A stretch of 64,000 bases of DNA from Actinotalea subterranea (GCF_008364845.1 NZ_VTTP01000001.1:86827-150826); one strand, 5' to 3'; counted from the stretch's first letter, positions 18,309-28,425 are shown. A program made the numbers and translations. The notes: a model not told the origin generated them from the letters alone.

Positions 18309-19511
18309 TCAGTGGTGCCGGCGGTGCGTGTCGGCCGTGTAGGCCGGCGCGGTCTCGTGGGGCGTCGCAGCGTCGGACCAGCGCAGGAGCGCCCCGATCC
18401 CGTCCATGAGGTCGACGCTGCCCTCCTCGCCGTACGTCAGGCCCGCGTCCTGCCCGATGGCCGCCCGGAGCACCGCCACATCGGCCCGGAGCTCTCGCAC
18501 GTCAGCAGCCGGCACGCCGAGGTCCGTCACGTCCTCACGCCGCATGCCGAGGTGCAGGGGGTCGGGCCCCACCCACAGCGTGCGCTCGCTCAGGCGCGCG
18601 ACACTCGCTCCCGCCGCGTCGCGGACGATGACCACCTCGTCGACCTGCCCCTTCCGGAGCACCTCCACGAGGTCCGCGAGGGACGTGACACCGCCGTCGC
18701 CGCGCCCCAGGGCCTCCCGCAGCCGCGCGACGACCGCCTCCCGTCGGCGCGCCCGGAACGCCTCGAGGACGTCGTGCAGGTTCTGCGCGAACGCGTCCTC
18801 CTTGACACCGTCCGCGCGCGAGCCACCGGGGACCTCGACGAGGATCTCGCTCGCCTGCTGGCCCAGGTCCTCCCGCAGGAGCGCGACGGCGCGCACGTCG
18901 CCCGTGACGAGCAGCAGCTCCGGGCGGTGCTCGGCGACCAGCTTGTCCACCTCGGCCGCGACGGCGTCGGCGTTGCGCTCCCACGAGTCCTGCACGCGCA
19001 TCTGGAAGCGCCGGTGCGCCCACCCTCCGCCGCCGAACTTGTGGACGACGTCGTGACCGCCCTCGACGTGGTCCACGACCGTCGTCGCGTCGTCGGCCTC
19101 GGGGCCCGACCAGACGAGGTCCGCGCCGAGCCGGTTGATCTCGACGAGCAGGTACCTGACGGAGTCGTCGGCAGCCATGGCGGCCGGGGCGAGCGACGGC
19201 ACGCCGTCGTGGAACGCCTCGTCACGGATCGGCGGCTGCGGCAGCACCCGGTCGAAGAGGATGCGGTCCCCCGAGGCGACGAGGTAGCGGCCGTGGGGCC
19301 CCGGCACGTGCGTGGGGCGCAGCACCGCCTCCTGCAGAGCGTCCAGCGTCTGCGGTGGGCTGCCCAGATGCTCGAGCGTCCGTCGCATCCCGTTCCACCT
19401 GCTGCGGACCTCGCGGTCGCCGCCGGCCTCGTCCCCGCGGGTGGCGTCGAGGCACACCGTGGTGAGCGGCCCGTCGTGGTGGATCAGGGGCTTCAGGGAG
19501 TCGAGCTTCAT
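18309..19511 (-). CDS. baeRF family protein, Rv2629-like
   Basis: 400 residues resembling mycobacterial Rv2629, a member of the bacterial archaeo-eukaryotic release-factor-like (baeRF) families related to eRF1 and Vms1/ANKZF1. The loop HKFGGGGWAHRRFQMRVQDSW near residue 160 is the family counterpart of the GGQ-type catalytic loop. A predicted role is peptidyl-tRNA hydrolysis or ribosome rescue under stress; this is inference from family. A GAGG sequence 8 nt before the ATG supports the start. The gene is separate from clpX upstream. Confidence 0.75.
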   Translation of the reverse strand: MKLDSLKPLIHHDGPLTTVCLDATRGDEAGGDREVRSRWNGMRRTLEHLGSPPQTLDALQEAVLRPTHVPGPHGRYLVASGDRILFDRVLPQPPIRDEAFHDGVPSLAPAAMAADDSVRYLLVEINRLGADLVWSGPEADDATTVVDHVEGGHDVVHKFGGGGWAHRRFQMRVQDSWERNADAVAAEVDKLVAEHRPELLLVTGDVRAVALLREDLGQQASEILVEVPGGSRADGVKEDAFAQNLHDVLEAFRARRREAVVARLREALGRGDGGVTSLADLVEVLRKGQVDEVVIVRDAAGASVARLSERTLWVGPDPLHLGMRREDVTDLGVPAADVRELRADVAVLRAAIGQDAGLTYGEEGSVDLMDGIGALLRWSDAATPHETAPAYTADTHRRHH

Positions 19512-19573
19512 CGAGCACCTCGCGATCGGATCGTCCAGGCCGGCGTCGTCGCCGGCTCGTCGTTCCCTTCACA

Positions 19574-19625
19574 CCGTTCCTCAGAACGGCTCGCGGCGCC
19601 AGCCCGGCGCGGCCTTTTCGGCCGC
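19574..19625 (-). terminator. Two hairpins after clpX
   Basis: GCGGCC-TTTTC-GGCCGC (19609-19625) lies 5 nt after the clpX stop and likely terminates it. A second perfect hairpin, CCGTTC-CTCA-GAACGG (19574-19589), lies further on in the leader of the baeRF gene. Confidence 0.5.
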
Positions 19626-19629
19626 CGGA

Positions 19630-20913
19630 TCAGGCCGACTTCTCGCGCGGTGTCCGCTTGCTCGACGGCGCCGGCTCACGCGGCACGATCGTCGGGTTGA
19701 CGTTCTCGAGGACCGTGCCGCGCGTGACCACCACGCGGGCGATGTCGTCGCGGCTCGGCACGTCGAACATGACCTGCTGAAGCACCTCTTCGAGGATCGC
19801 GCGCAGGCCTCGCGCGCCCGTCCCGCGCAGCAGCGCCTGGTCCGCGATGGCCTCCACGGCGTCCGGCGTGAACTCGAGCTCGACCCCGTCGATCTCGAAC
19901 ATCCGCTGGTACTGCTTGACGAGGGCGTTGCGCGGCTCCGTGAGGATCCGGACGAGTGCCTGCTGGTCGAGCGGCGAGACGGTCGTGATGACCGGCACGC
20001 GGCCGATGAACTCGGGGATGAGGCCGAACTTCAGCAGGTCCTCGGGCATGACGTCGCCGAAGACGTCCGTGTCGTCGGCCGAGTGCAGCGGTGCGCCGAA
20101 CCCGATGCCCCTGCGCCCCGCGCGTGACGTGATGATCTCGTCGAGCCCGGCGAACGCGCCCGCGACGATGAACAGCACGTTGGTCGTGTCGATCTGGATG
20201 AACTCCTGGTGCGGGTGCTTGCGTCCGCCCTGCGGGGGCACCGACGCCGTCGTGCCCTCGAGGATCTTCAGGAGCGCCTGCTGGACGCCCTCGCCGGAGA
20301 CGTCGCGCGTGATCGACGGGTTCTCGCTCTTGCGGGCGATCTTGTCGACCTCGTCGATGTAGATGATGCCCGTCTCGGCCTTCTTGACGTCGTAGTCCGC
20401 GGCCTGGATGAGCTTGAGCAGGATGTTCTCGACGTCCTCGCCGACGTACCCGGCCTCCGTCAGCGCGGTCGCGTCCGCGATCGCGAACGGCACGTTGAGC
20501 ATCTTCGCGAGGGTCTGCGCGAGGTACGTCTTGCCGCAGCCCGTGGGCCCGATGAGCAGGATGTTCGACTTCGCGAGCTCGACCTGCTCGGCCTCCGGTC
20601 CGGAGCGTGCGAGCTCACCGGCCTGGATGCGCTTGTAGTGGTTGTAGACGGCGACGGCGAGCGACCGCTTGGCGGGCTCCTGGCCGATGATGTACTGCTC
20701 GAGGAAGTCGAAGATCTCGCGGGGCTTGGGGAGCTCGACCATGCCGACCTCGGTCGCCTCGGCGAGCTCCTCCTCGATGATCTCGTTGCAGAGGTCGATG
20801 CACTCGTCGCAGATGTAGACGCCAGGGCCGGCGATCAGCTTCTTGACCTGCTTCTGGCTCTTGCCGCAGAAGGAGCACTTGAGCAGGTCGGCGCCATCCC
20901 CGATGCGTGCCAC
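19630..20913 (-). CDS. clpX: ATP-dependent Clp protease ATP-binding subunit ClpX
   Basis: AAA+ unfoldase of 427 residues that feeds substrates to ClpP. The N-terminal zinc domain has Cys13, Cys16, Cys35 and Cys38; Walker A is GPTGCGKT, Walker [11 protein letters not shown], pore loop GYVGED and the ClpP-docking loop contains IGF. The C-terminal small domain carries [15 protein letters not shown]. The GTG start follows GGAGGAG. It lies 143 nt downstream of clpP2 on the same strand. Confidence 0.97.
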   Translation of the reverse strand: MARIGDGADLLKCSFCGKSQKQVKKLIAGPGVYICDECIDLCNEIIEEELAEATEVGMVELPKPREIFDFLEQYIIGQEPAKRSLAVAVYNHYKRIQAGELARSGPEAEQVELAKSNILLIGPTGCGKTYLAQTLAKMLNVPFAIADATALTEAGYVGEDVENILLKLIQAADYDVKKAETGIIYIDEVDKIARKSENPSITRDVSGEGVQQALLKILEGTTASVPPQGGRKHPHQEFIQIDTTNVLFIVAGAFAGLDEIITSRAGRRGIGFGAPLHSADDTDVFGDVMPEDLLKFGLIPEFIGRVPVITTVSPLDQQALVRILTEPRNALVKQYQRMFEIDGVELEFTPDAVEAIADQALLRGTGARGLRAILEEVLQQVMFDVPSRDDIARVVVTRGTVLENVNPTIVPREPAPSSKRTPREKSA

Positions 20914-21056
20914 TGCGATCTCCTCCCTGCCGGGCGCCTCGTGGCACCCATGACCTCAGACAACCATTGCACACCACGCCGGGCCCCCTGTCAGCCTGCG
21001 GGCCCGGCGGCGTGTCCCACCCTCCCGATCGACCGTCCGAGCGGGAACCTGAGCGT

Positions 21057-21752
21057 CTAGGACGTCGGGACGACGGCGGCCTTGCGGCTCGCCAGCACCT
21101 GGTCGACGAGCCCGTAGTCGAGCGCCTGCTGCGCCGAGAGGATCTTGTCCCGCTCGATGTCGAGCCGGACCTGCTCGACGTCACGCCCGGTGTGGTGCGC
21201 GATCGTCGCCTCGAGCCACTCCCGCATGCGGATCAGCTCGTTCGCGTGGATCTCGATGTCGGAGGCCTGCGCGTAGCCACCGCCCTCCATCGCGGGCTGG
21301 TGGATGAGCACGCGCGCGTTCGGCAGCGCGAGGCGCTTGCCCTGCGTGCCCGCCGCCAGCAGGACGGCCGCGGCCGAGGCCGCCTGGCCCAGGCAGACCG
21401 TCTGGATCTGCGGCTTGATGTACTGCATCGTGTCGTAGATCGCCGTCATGGCCGTGAACGAGCCGCCGGGCGAGTTGATGTACAGGATGATGTCGCGGTC
21501 CGGGTCCTGGCTCTCGAGGACCAGGAGCTGGGCCATGATGTCGTCCGCCGACGCGTCGTCGACCTGCACGCCGAGGAAGATGATGCGGTCCTCGAACAGC
21601 TTGGTGTACGGGTCCTGGCGCTTGAAGCCGTAGGCGGTGCGCTCCTCGAACTGGGGCAGCACGTACCGCGACGACGGCGTGCTCCCCGCGGTGCCGCCGA
21701 AGCCGCCGGCGAGTGCCGCGGCGCGGGAGATGAACTGGTGCTCGGTGCTCAC
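21057..21752 (-). CDS. clpP2: ATP-dependent Clp protease proteolytic subunit 2
   Basis: Serine protease subunit of 231 residues. Catalytic Ser126 (GQAASAAAV) and His151 (ARVLIHQP) are visible, with the Asp in the DIERDK region. The N-terminal 30 residues are Gly/Ser-rich and probably processed. The GTG at 21752 follows GAGGAG at 5-nt spacing; the open frame upstream overlaps clpP1 antisense-free sequence and is not used. In actinobacteria ClpP1 and ClpP2 form a mixed double-ring peptidase. Confidence 0.96.
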   Translation of the reverse strand: MSTEHQFISRAAALAGGFGGTAGSTPSSRYVLPQFEERTAYGFKRQDPYTKLFEDRIIFLGVQVDDASADDIMAQLLVLESQDPDRDIILYINSPGGSFTAMTAIYDTMQYIKPQIQTVCLGQAASAAAVLLAAGTQGKRLALPNARVLIHQPAMEGGGYAQASDIEIHANELIRMREWLEATIAHHTGRDVEQVRLDIERDKILSAQQALDYGLVDQVLASRKAAVVPTS

Positions 21753-21793
21753 GGATGCTCCTCGATGTGTGGTGGGCGTGGCTGGGGGCCGGC

Positions 21794-22426
21794 TCAGGAG
21801 CCGGTCGTCCCGCCGCCGCCGCTGACCGACCCGGAGTGGGTCACGACGTGGTCGACGAACCCGTACTCCAGGGCCTCCTCGGCCGTGAACCACCGGTCAC
21901 GGTCGGCGTCGATGTTGATCTGCTCGACGGACTTGCCCGTCTGCTCGGCGGTCAGCTCGGCCAGCACCTTCTTCATGTGCAGGATGAGCTCGGCGTTGAT
22001 GCGCACGTCCGTCGCGGTGCCCCCGATGCCGCCCGAGGGCTGGTGCATGAGGACCCGGGCGTGGGGCGTGATGTAGCGCTTGCCCTTGGCGCCCGAGGAC
22101 AGCAGGAACTGGCCCATCGAGGCAGCCATGCCCATGGCGACGGTGGCGACGTCCGGCTGGATGTACTGCATGGTGTCGTAGATCGCCATGCCCGCGGTGA
22201 TCGAGCCGCCGGGCGAGTTGATGTAGAGGAAGATGTCCTTGTCCGGGTCCTCCGCGGCGAGGAGCATCAGCTGCCCGCAGATGGCGTTCGCGTTGTCGTC
22301 GCGCACCTCGGAGCCCAGCCAGATGATCCGCTCACGGAGCAGCCGGTTGTAGATGTGGTCGTTCAGACCCAGGTTGGGTCCCTCGCCCCGCGCGTCACGC
22401 GGCTGCAGCTGGCTCATCTCGTTCAC
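21794..22426 (-). CDS. clpP1: ATP-dependent Clp protease proteolytic subunit 1
   Basis: Second ClpP paralogue, 210 residues, with Ser103 (GMAASMGQF), His128 ([11 protein letters not shown]) and the Asp of the DADRDRW segment. The GTG start at 22426 follows GAGGAG; an internal ATG three codons on is possible. The C-terminus is Gly/Ser-rich. It is 41 nt upstream of clpP2, so the two are co-transcribed. Confidence 0.96.
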   Translation of the reverse strand: MNEMSQLQPRDARGEGPNLGLNDHIYNRLLRERIIWLGSEVRDDNANAICGQLMLLAAEDPDKDIFLYINSPGGSITAGMAIYDTMQYIQPDVATVAMGMAASMGQFLLSSGAKGKRYITPHARVLMHQPSGGIGGTATDVRINAELILHMKKVLAELTAEQTGKSVEQINIDADRDRWFTAEEALEYGFVDHVVTHSGSVSGGGGTTGS

Positions 22427-22609
22427 GGCTCTCCTCGTCCTTCGTGCCCTGACCCGCGTGGTGGATGCGGGTCCTCACGTCGTGCACGGTGTGCAGTGAC
22501 CCTAACGCGCGGGGGTGCGCCGCCACGTCCCGCACCGGGCCCTTTTCGCTGACGGCGCACGGCCGGGGCCCGGGGCGCCTGCTCGCGCTCGACGCGGCGC
22601 CCGGCGACG

Positions 22610-22646
22610 CCGAGGGCCCCGTGCCGCGTGCGGCAGGGGCCCTCGG
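22610..22646 (-). terminator. Hairpin between tig and clpP1
   Basis: Stem CCGAGGGCCCC (22610-22620) / GGGGCCCTCGG (22636-22646), continued inside by TGCCG / CGGCA after a one-base bulge. It lies about 70 nt past the tig stop on the minus strand, separating tig from the clpP operon. Confidence 0.7.
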
Positions 22647-22718
22647 GATCGTGCGGTCGTCAGGTCGAGCGGGTCGTGCCGGCGCTCCCGGGCAGCGGGC
22701 CCGACGCGCCCGCGGGGG

Positions 22719-24122
22719 TCAGACCTCGGGCTTGGCGTCCTCGTCGGCCGCGTCCTCGACGGCGACCTCGTCGGCGGCGTCCGCCTCGGCCAGCGTCTCC
22801 TCGACGAGGGCCTGGGCGGCAGCGACGGCGTCCTGCTCGTCCTCGTCGTCGGTCCCGATGTACTCGGACAGGTCGACGACCGCACCCGAGCCGTCCACGA
22901 CGCTCACCTGGCGCAGGGCGACGGCGACGGCCTTGGAACGGCCGACCTCGGCGATCATCGCGGGGATCTGGCCCTGCTCGTCCACGGTCTTGATGAACGT
23001 GTTGGGGTCCATCCCGTACTGGCGGGACGCGCTCACGAGGTACTCGAGGAGCTCGTTCTGGGAGACGCGGACCTTGAGGCTCTCCGCGAGGGTGTCGAGC
23101 AGGATCTGGGTCGCGAGCGCCTCACGGGCCTGCGTCTGGACCTCGGCGCGGTGCTCCTCGTCCTCGAGGCGACCCTCGGACTCGAGATGACGGTGCACCT
23201 CGGCCTCCACGACACCGGTGGGCACGGGGATGTCGAGCCCGTCCTGGAGCCGCTCGAGGAGCAGGTCACGCGCCTGGACGGCCTGGTTCGACGCCTTGGC
23301 CTTGGCCGCCTGCGAGGTGAGGTCCTCACGCAGCTCGTCGATGGTGTCGAACTCGCTCGCCAGCTGGGCGAACTCGTCGTCGGCGTCGGGCAGCTCGCGG
23401 ACCTTGACCGTGGTGGCCGTGACGGTCACGAGCGCGTTCTCGCCGGCGTGCTCGCCGCCCGCGAGGGCGGTCTCGAACGTCGTGGTCTCACCGGCGGAGA
23501 GGCCAGTGAGCGCCTCGTCGAGGCCCTCGAGCATGTTGCCCGAGCCGATCTGGTAGGAGATGCCGTTGACCGCGTCGACCTCGTCGTCACCGACGGCCGC
23601 ACGCAGGTCGAGCACCACGTAGTCGCCCTCGGCCGCGGGGCGGTCGACCCCGACGAGGGTGCCGAACCGCTCGCGCAGCGCGTCGAGGCGCGCGTCGACG
23701 TCGGCGCCCGTCACGGTGACGTCGTCGACCGTGATCGTCACGTCCGTCAGGTCGGGCAGCGTGACCTCGGGCCGGATCTCGACCTGCGCCGTGAAGCTCA
23801 GGCCGCCGTCGGGCTCGGTCAGCGCGGGGACCGCGGTGACCTCGATCTCGGGCTGGCCGAGCGGGCGGATGTCCGCCTCGGCGACGGCCTGGCGGTAGAA
23901 CCCGGCCATCCCGTCGTTCACGGCGTGCTCGATGACCGCGGCACGCCCGACGCGCTGGTCGATGATGCGCGCCGGGACCTTGCCCTTGCGGAAGCCGGGC
24001 ACCTGCACCTGCGAGCCGATGTGCTGGTAGGCGTGCTCGATGCTCGGCTTCAGCTCCTCGGACGTCACCTCGACGGTCAGCTTGACCGTGGTGGCGTCCA
24101 GGGTCTCGACGGCGCTCTTCAC
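22719..24122 (-). CDS. tig: Trigger factor
   Basis: Ribosome-associated chaperone of 467 residues. The ribosome-binding loop GFRKGK is at residues 43-48; an FKBP-type peptidyl-prolyl isomerase domain follows near 160-240 and then the helical substrate cradle. The C-terminal tail is strongly acidic (EEDEQD, then Glu/Asp/Ala runs), common in actinobacteria. The GTG at 24122 is the correct start: the longer frame upstream crosses the tRNA gene. GGAG lies 9 nt before it. Confidence 0.95.
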   Translation of the reverse strand: MKSAVETLDATTVKLTVEVTSEELKPSIEHAYQHIGSQVQVPGFRKGKVPARIIDQRVGRAAVIEHAVNDGMAGFYRQAVAEADIRPLGQPEIEVTAVPALTEPDGGLSFTAQVEIRPEVTLPDLTDVTITVDDVTVTGADVDARLDALRERFGTLVGVDRPAAEGDYVVLDLRAAVGDDEVDAVNGISYQIGSGNMLEGLDEALTGLSAGETTTFETALAGGEHAGENALVTVTATTVKVRELPDADDEFAQLASEFDTIDELREDLTSQAAKAKASNQAVQARDLLLERLQDGLDIPVPTGVVEAEVHRHLESEGRLEDEEHRAEVQTQAREALATQILLDTLAESLKVRVSQNELLEYLVSASRQYGMDPNTFIKTVDEQGQIPAMIAEVGRSKAVAVALRQVSVVDGSGAVVDLSEYIGTDDEDEQDAVAAAQALVEETLAEADAADEVAVEDAADEDAKPEV

Positions 24123-24325
24123 AGCAGTGGTCTCCAACGGCTCGGGTCCGCCCCCGGTGAGGTCCGGAGGTCTGTGGCTCGGGGCCGCACGGCCCCGGGG
24201 ATCTGGCGCGGCCGGGCAGGCTGGAGCCCACCGGCGCGGCCCGTCGATCCTACGGCACGCACGCGTACCCGCCGGGCGGCGTGCGTCCCGCTCGCAGCAA
24301 CCTGCTCCGGCACCCTGCCGCTCGG

Positions 24326-24399
24326 TCGGGATGGACGGATTCGAACCGACGACCTTCCGCTCCCAAAGCGGACGCGCTACCAAGCTGCGCCACATCCCG
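24326..24399 (-). tRNA. tRNA-Pro (UGG)
   Basis: Full cloverleaf on the minus strand: acceptor CGGGATG / CATCCCG, D-arm GCGC, anticodon stem TCCGC / GCGGA with loop TTTGGGA (anticodon TGG), and the TTCGAAT T-loop. The discriminator is A and CCA is not encoded. It sits just upstream of tig. Confidence 0.96.
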
Positions 24400-24469
24400 T
24401 GCCCCCGGTGCACCCGGCACCGGGACGCTCTCCTCGTCCACCGGGGCGGACGAGTCGTGAGCGACCTCC

Positions 24470-24475
24470 AGGGTA
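24470..24475 (-). promoter_or_regulatory. Candidate -10 box of tRNA-Pro
   Basis: TACCCT on the minus strand, 70 nt upstream of the tRNA 5' end. The same hexamer precedes tRNA-Gly in this window by 62 nt. No clear -35. Confidence 0.4.
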
Positions 24476-24878
24476 GCGGTCGGGCGGCGCCGCCCGACCC
24501 GGGGCCACCGCCACCCCGCTCGACGTCCCGGCGTGCGGCCGGCTCCGGCGTCGACCCCATGGTCGATCTCACATCGTGGTGTTAATTCTGTGCTCCGTCC
24601 GTGTGAACGGTGGGCCCATTCGTCCCGGTATGTCCCATCCTGGCGGACGGCGCGCGGCCCCGAGTCACGTTCATCCTTGACAGGACCCCTTGTGGTCCCG
24701 TGACGGGCCGAACACGATGTGTCGCAACCACCGCGGGGCCCAGCGGTGGGGGACGTCTCCGGGATCCAGAACGGTCGTCGACCGCCCGGACCACGCGCTG
24801 CCGATCGCACGGCCGCCATCCCTGCCTCGCCAAGGACGCCGCCGCAGCCACCCCTGCCGACCGAGCCCGAGGTGCGCC
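24476..24878 (+). promoter_or_regulatory. Long non-coding leader upstream of the exopolysaccharide operon
   Basis: About 400 bases without a credible gene. It contains a perfect TTGACA (24677-24682), without a good -10 at 17 nt, followed directly by the hairpin GGACC / GGTCC (24683-24698). A further perfect 7-bp hairpin, CCACCGC / GCGGTGG, is at 24728-24749, and there is a wide 7-bp inverted repeat CCGTCCG (24595-24601) / CGGACGG (24644-24650). This looks like a structured 5' leader, but I cannot name a riboswitch class. Confidence 0.4.
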
Positions 24879-26513
24879 ATGTTCATCTTCCTGCTCCAGC
24901 TCCGCCACATGCTCCAGGACAGCTCGGAGTACTACCTCTTCGCCGCCTTCTCGGCCCTCGTGTGGGCCCTGTGGGCGCTCAAGGTCGTCCTGTCGCGGCG
25001 CTACCGCCCGTACATGCTCCCCCACCGCACGACCACGAGCGTCGTCGTCCCCGTGGTCGACGAGCCCGAGGACCTCTTCCGGGACGTCCTCGCGCGGATG
25101 GTCGAGCAGCACCCCGACGAGATCATCGTGGTCATCAACGGTGCCCGGAACACCGTGCTCGAGCGCGTGTGCGACGAGTTCGCCCCGCTCGTGCGGTGGA
25201 CCCACACCCCGGTCCCCGGCAAGCGCAACGCCGTGCGGATCGGCACGCTCATGTCGCGCTACGACATCACGGTCCTGGTGGACTCGGACACGGTCTGGAC
25301 GCCCCGCGTGCTCGAGGAGCTCGTCAAGCCGTTCGCGGACGACCGCGTCGGCGGCGTGACGACGCGCCAACGGATCCTGGAGCCCACGCGCAGCTGGATC
25401 ACGCGGTGGGCCGACTGGCTCGAGAACTCGCGCGCCCTGTACTCGATGCCCGCGCAGAGCGTCCTGGGCCAGATCGGCTGCCTGCCGGGCCGCACCATCG
25501 CGTTCCGCCGCAACATCCTCGTCCGCGTCATGGACCGGTTCATGACCGAGAGGTTCCTCGGCGTGTTCCTCGAGGTGTCCGACGACCGCACCCTGACGAA
25601 CCTGACGCTCAAGGAGGGCTACCGGACCGTCTACCAGCACACGAGCCTCGTCTACACGGACGCCCCGCTGCAGATCAAGAAGCTGTTCAAGCAGCAGCTG
25701 CGCTGGGCGCGGGGAAGCCAGTACAACACCCTGCGGATGCTCCCGTGGATGCTCGGGCACGCGCCGTGGCTCGCGCTGTTCTTCCTCGCCGACATCGTCC
25801 TGCCCTTCCTGCTCGTGGGCACGATCCTGGGCTGGGGCTACCGCGCCGTGACGGGCACGGGCGTCAACTTCTACGAGGCGATCCTCGCGACGTACGGCGA
25901 GCAGGTCGGCTGGGTGTGGGTCGTCGCTCTCATGATCACGTCCTCGGTGCTCAGCATGGCGATCCGCCAGATCCGGCACCTCCAGGAGGTCCCGTCCGAC
26001 TTCTTCCGGCTCCCCGTGTTCATCGTCGTGTCCACGTTCTTCCTCATGCCCGTGCGCCTCATCGGGTTCTTCCGCATGGGGCACGTCAGCGGCTGGGGCA
26101 CGCGTGCGGGGGCGTACAGCGGCGGCCCGGGTGATGCCGCACCCGACGTCGAGGCCCTGACGCAGCGCCCGGTCGACGGCCGCTCGAGCTCGGCCCTGCT
26201 CTCCGAGCTCGAGCACCTGCACGGCCCGGGCCCGGTAGACGTCGTGGACCGTGCCCCCGGTGCCCCAGGCGGCCCAGGTGCCCCGGCCACCCCGGGGGTA
26301 CGGCCGACGGCTCCCGACGCGCGGGTCGTCGTGGCCGGGTCGCCGAGCCTCGCGACCGGTACGCAGGCGGTCGCGACCCGCACCCGACGCGTGGCCCGGG
26401 AACCAGTGGCACGCACCGCCCCGACGAGCGCTCGCCGGTTCAACCCGCTCGCCGCCGTCCCGTACCTGATCGGACTCGCGATCCTCTCCCTGGAGGCACT
26501 CCTCTATGTCTGA
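24879..26513 (+). CDS. Processive family 2 glycosyltransferase (hyaluronan/cellulose-synthase-like)
   Basis: Membrane polysaccharide synthase of about 544 residues. An N-terminal helix (about 18-38) is followed by a GT2 catalytic domain with DSD at 135-137, the acidic SDD acceptor region and QQLRW at 272-276, the hallmark of processive synthases. Three or more helices follow (300-420), then an Ala/Pro-rich cytoplasmic stretch of about 100 residues and a final hydrophobic helix. It overlaps the GH26 gene by 8 nt and is followed by UDP-glucose dehydrogenase, which suggests a glucuronate-containing polymer; the substrate is inference. The ATG at 24879 has only a weak Shine-Dalgarno. Confidence 0.82.
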   Translation: MFIFLLQLRHMLQDSSEYYLFAAFSALVWALWALKVVLSRRYRPYMLPHRTTTSVVVPVVDEPEDLFRDVLARMVEQHPDEIIVVINGARNTVLERVCDEFAPLVRWTHTPVPGKRNAVRIGTLMSRYDITVLVDSDTVWTPRVLEELVKPFADDRVGGVTTRQRILEPTRSWITRWADWLENSRALYSMPAQSVLGQIGCLPGRTIAFRRNILVRVMDRFMTERFLGVFLEVSDDRTLTNLTLKEGYRTVYQHTSLVYTDAPLQIKKLFKQQLRWARGSQYNTLRMLPWMLGHAPWLALFFLADIVLPFLLVGTILGWGYRAVTGTGVNFYEAILATYGEQVGWVWVVALMITSSVLSMAIRQIRHLQEVPSDFFRLPVFIVVSTFFLMPVRLIGFFRMGHVSGWGTRAGAYSGGPGDAAPDVEALTQRPVDGRSSSALLSELEHLHGPGPVDVVDRAPGAPGGPGAPATPGVRPTAPDARVVVAGSPSLATGTQAVATRTRRVAREPVARTAPTSARRFNPLAAVPYLIGLAILSLEALLYV

Positions 26514-28425
26514 GAACAGCCCGACGTCGCCGACCAGCCCGACGTCCCAGGAGCACACGCACAGCCCCGCCACCCACTGGTGGACCGCATCGGGCCTGTC
26601 ACCGCGGGCCAAGCTCGGCACCGCCGTCGTCGCGAGCCTCCTGCTCGTCGTCACCGTCGCCGTCTGGACGTCGCCCTCGGGGCCCGACAGCGCCGAGGCC
26701 GCGACCTCACCGACCGTCAGCGCCGAGGAGCAGCGCCTGGCCGACGAGCTCGCCCGCGTGCAGGGCCGGCTCGACGCCCGGGAGACGGAGCTCGCGGACC
26801 TCAAGGCCGCTCAGGAGAAGGCAGCCGCCGAGCGGGCCGCGGGCCAGGCGAGCGGGCAGGCCAAGGCGGAGGCCGAGCGCGCGGCGGCCGACGCGGAGTC
26901 CCAGGCCAAGGCGGCAGCGGAGCGGGAGGCGGCTGCCGCGCGTGGCCGGGCCCGTGCCGCTGCCGAGCGCGACGCCGCGACAGCACGCGGGCAGGCCGCC
27001 ACCGCGCAGGGCCAGGTCTCGTCCGCCCAGAGCCGCGCCGAGGAGGCGGAGGCCGAGGCCGAGGCCGCGCGCCAGGCGGCCGCCGCCGCGCAGAGGCGCG
27101 CCGACGCCGCCGCGGAGCAGGCCAAGCCACCGGCCCCGCAGCCACCCACGAAGCCCACGGCACCCACCCTCGCGGAGCTCGTCGACCCGAGCGAGCGGCA
27201 GTTCGGCCTCTACACGCCGCAGTCCCCGTTCAGCTGGGCCGAGCTGGACGACGTCGTCGCCAAGGTCGGCCACCGGCCGACGATCGCCGGGTACTTCCAG
27301 GGCTGGGACGGCGACTTCCGTCCGGACGCCGTCACACGGTCGTGGGAGCGCGGCATGATGCCCCTCCTGACCTGGGAGTCGCGCCCTATGAAGGCGGGCA
27401 ACGACCAGGCGGAGGACCCCGACTACTCGCTGCCGGTCATCATCGGCGACCCCGAGAACGGCGTGCCCGGCCGGTACGACGAGTACCTGCGCCAGTACGC
27501 GCGGGACATCGTCGCGCTCGGCCTGCCACTGGCGATCCGCCTCGACCACGAGATGAACGGCAGCTGGTACCCGTGGGGCGAGCGGGCGTGGGGCGGCAAC
27601 CCCCTCAACGGGAACCGCAAGGGCGACTTCGTCACGATGTGGCGCCACGTGCACGACATCTTCGAGGCCGAGGGCGCGGGCGAGTACGTCCTGTGGGTCT
27701 GGGCGCCGAACATCGTCAACTCCCTGCCCGCCTACGCGAAGAACTCGTCCTGGTACATGAGCAGCCTCTACCCGGGCGACGAGTACGTGGACTGGGTCGG
27801 GCTCTCCGGCTACTACCGGCCCCCGTACCGCGCCGACCAGACCCCGACCTTCCAGTACACGTTCGACCGGTCCCTGGACCAGCTGCGCGAGGTCGCACCT
27901 GGCAAGCCGATCCTGCTCGCCGAGATCGGCGCGTCGGAGGTCGGCGGCAAGAAGCCCGCGTGGGTCACGAGCCTCTTCGACTCCCTCGCTGAGCCGGAGT
28001 ACGACGACGTCGTGGGGTTCGCGTGGTTCCACCACACCGTCACGACCATCAGCGGCGGGGAGCGCGTCACGAACGACTGGCGCATCACCTCGCGGCGCGA
28101 CTCCCTCGAGGCCTTCGTGGCAGGGATGGACGACCCGGCGACCGGGTTCGGGCCCGCGACGACGGCATCCGCCACCGAGGTCCAGCCGACGCCCGGGCCG
28201 ACCAGCACCGCCCCGCCCGCCGAGGAGCCGGCGTTCGTCGACCCCTCACCGGACCGCGCGGGGCCCGACGCCGGCGAGAGCACGCCGAGCCCGACGGCGA
28301 CAGCCACGCCCACACCCACGCCGTCCGGGACGCCCGAGCCGTCACCGACCCCCACGCCCACGCCGTCGGGGACGACGCCGCCACCGGCCCCGGAGCCCGA
28401 GCCGACCCCGGGGAGCAGCCCGTGA
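26506..28425 (+). CDS. Membrane-anchored coiled-coil protein with GH26 domain
   Basis: 639 residues in four parts. A short cytoplasmic tail and one membrane helix (about 37-58) are followed by an Ala/Glu/Arg-rich coiled coil (about 72-205), a glycoside hydrolase family 26 domain (about 220-545) and a Thr/Pro-rich tail (TPTPTPS repeats). The acid/base Glu349 (HEMNG) and nucleophile Glu473 (LLAEIGASE) are both present, so the enzyme should be active. GH26 enzymes are mostly beta-mannanases and related endoglycanases. Its position beside a processive synthase suggests it trims or releases the secreted polymer. The start overlaps the synthase stop and follows TGGAGG. Confidence 0.85.
   Translation: MSENSPTSPTSPTSQEHTHSPATHWWTASGLSPRAKLGTAVVASLLLVVTVAVWTSPSGPDSAEAATSPTVSAEEQRLADELARVQGRLDARETELADLKAAQEKAAAERAAGQASGQAKAEAERAAADAESQAKAAAEREAAAARGRARAAAERDAATARGQAATAQGQVSSAQSRAEEAEAEAEAARQAAAAAQRRADAAAEQAKPPAPQPPTKPTAPTLAELVDPSERQFGLYTPQSPFSWAELDDVVAKVGHRPTIAGYFQGWDGDFRPDAVTRSWERGMMPLLTWESRPMKAGNDQAEDPDYSLPVIIGDPENGVPGRYDEYLRQYARDIVALGLPLAIRLDHEMNGSWYPWGERAWGGNPLNGNRKGDFVTMWRHVHDIFEAEGAGEYVLWVWAPNIVNSLPAYAKNSSWYMSSLYPGDEYVDWVGLSGYYRPPYRADQTPTFQYTFDRSLDQLREVAPGKPILLAEIGASEVGGKKPAWVTSLFDSLAEPEYDDVVGFAWFHHTVTTISGGERVTNDWRITSRRDSLEAFVAGMDDPATGFGPATTASATEVQPTPGPTSTAPPAEEPAFVDPSPDRAGPDAGESTPSPTATATPTPTPSGTPEPSPTPTPTPSGTTPPPAPEPEPTPGSSP

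Noticed and set aside
26800-27125. DNA repeat element in the GH26 gene
   Set aside because: It is biased Ala/Glu/Arg coding sequence for a coiled coil, not a repeated DNA unit.
28320-28380. Tandem repeat in the GH26 tail
   Set aside because: Short TPTPTPS-coding low complexity typical of linkers; not an independent element.
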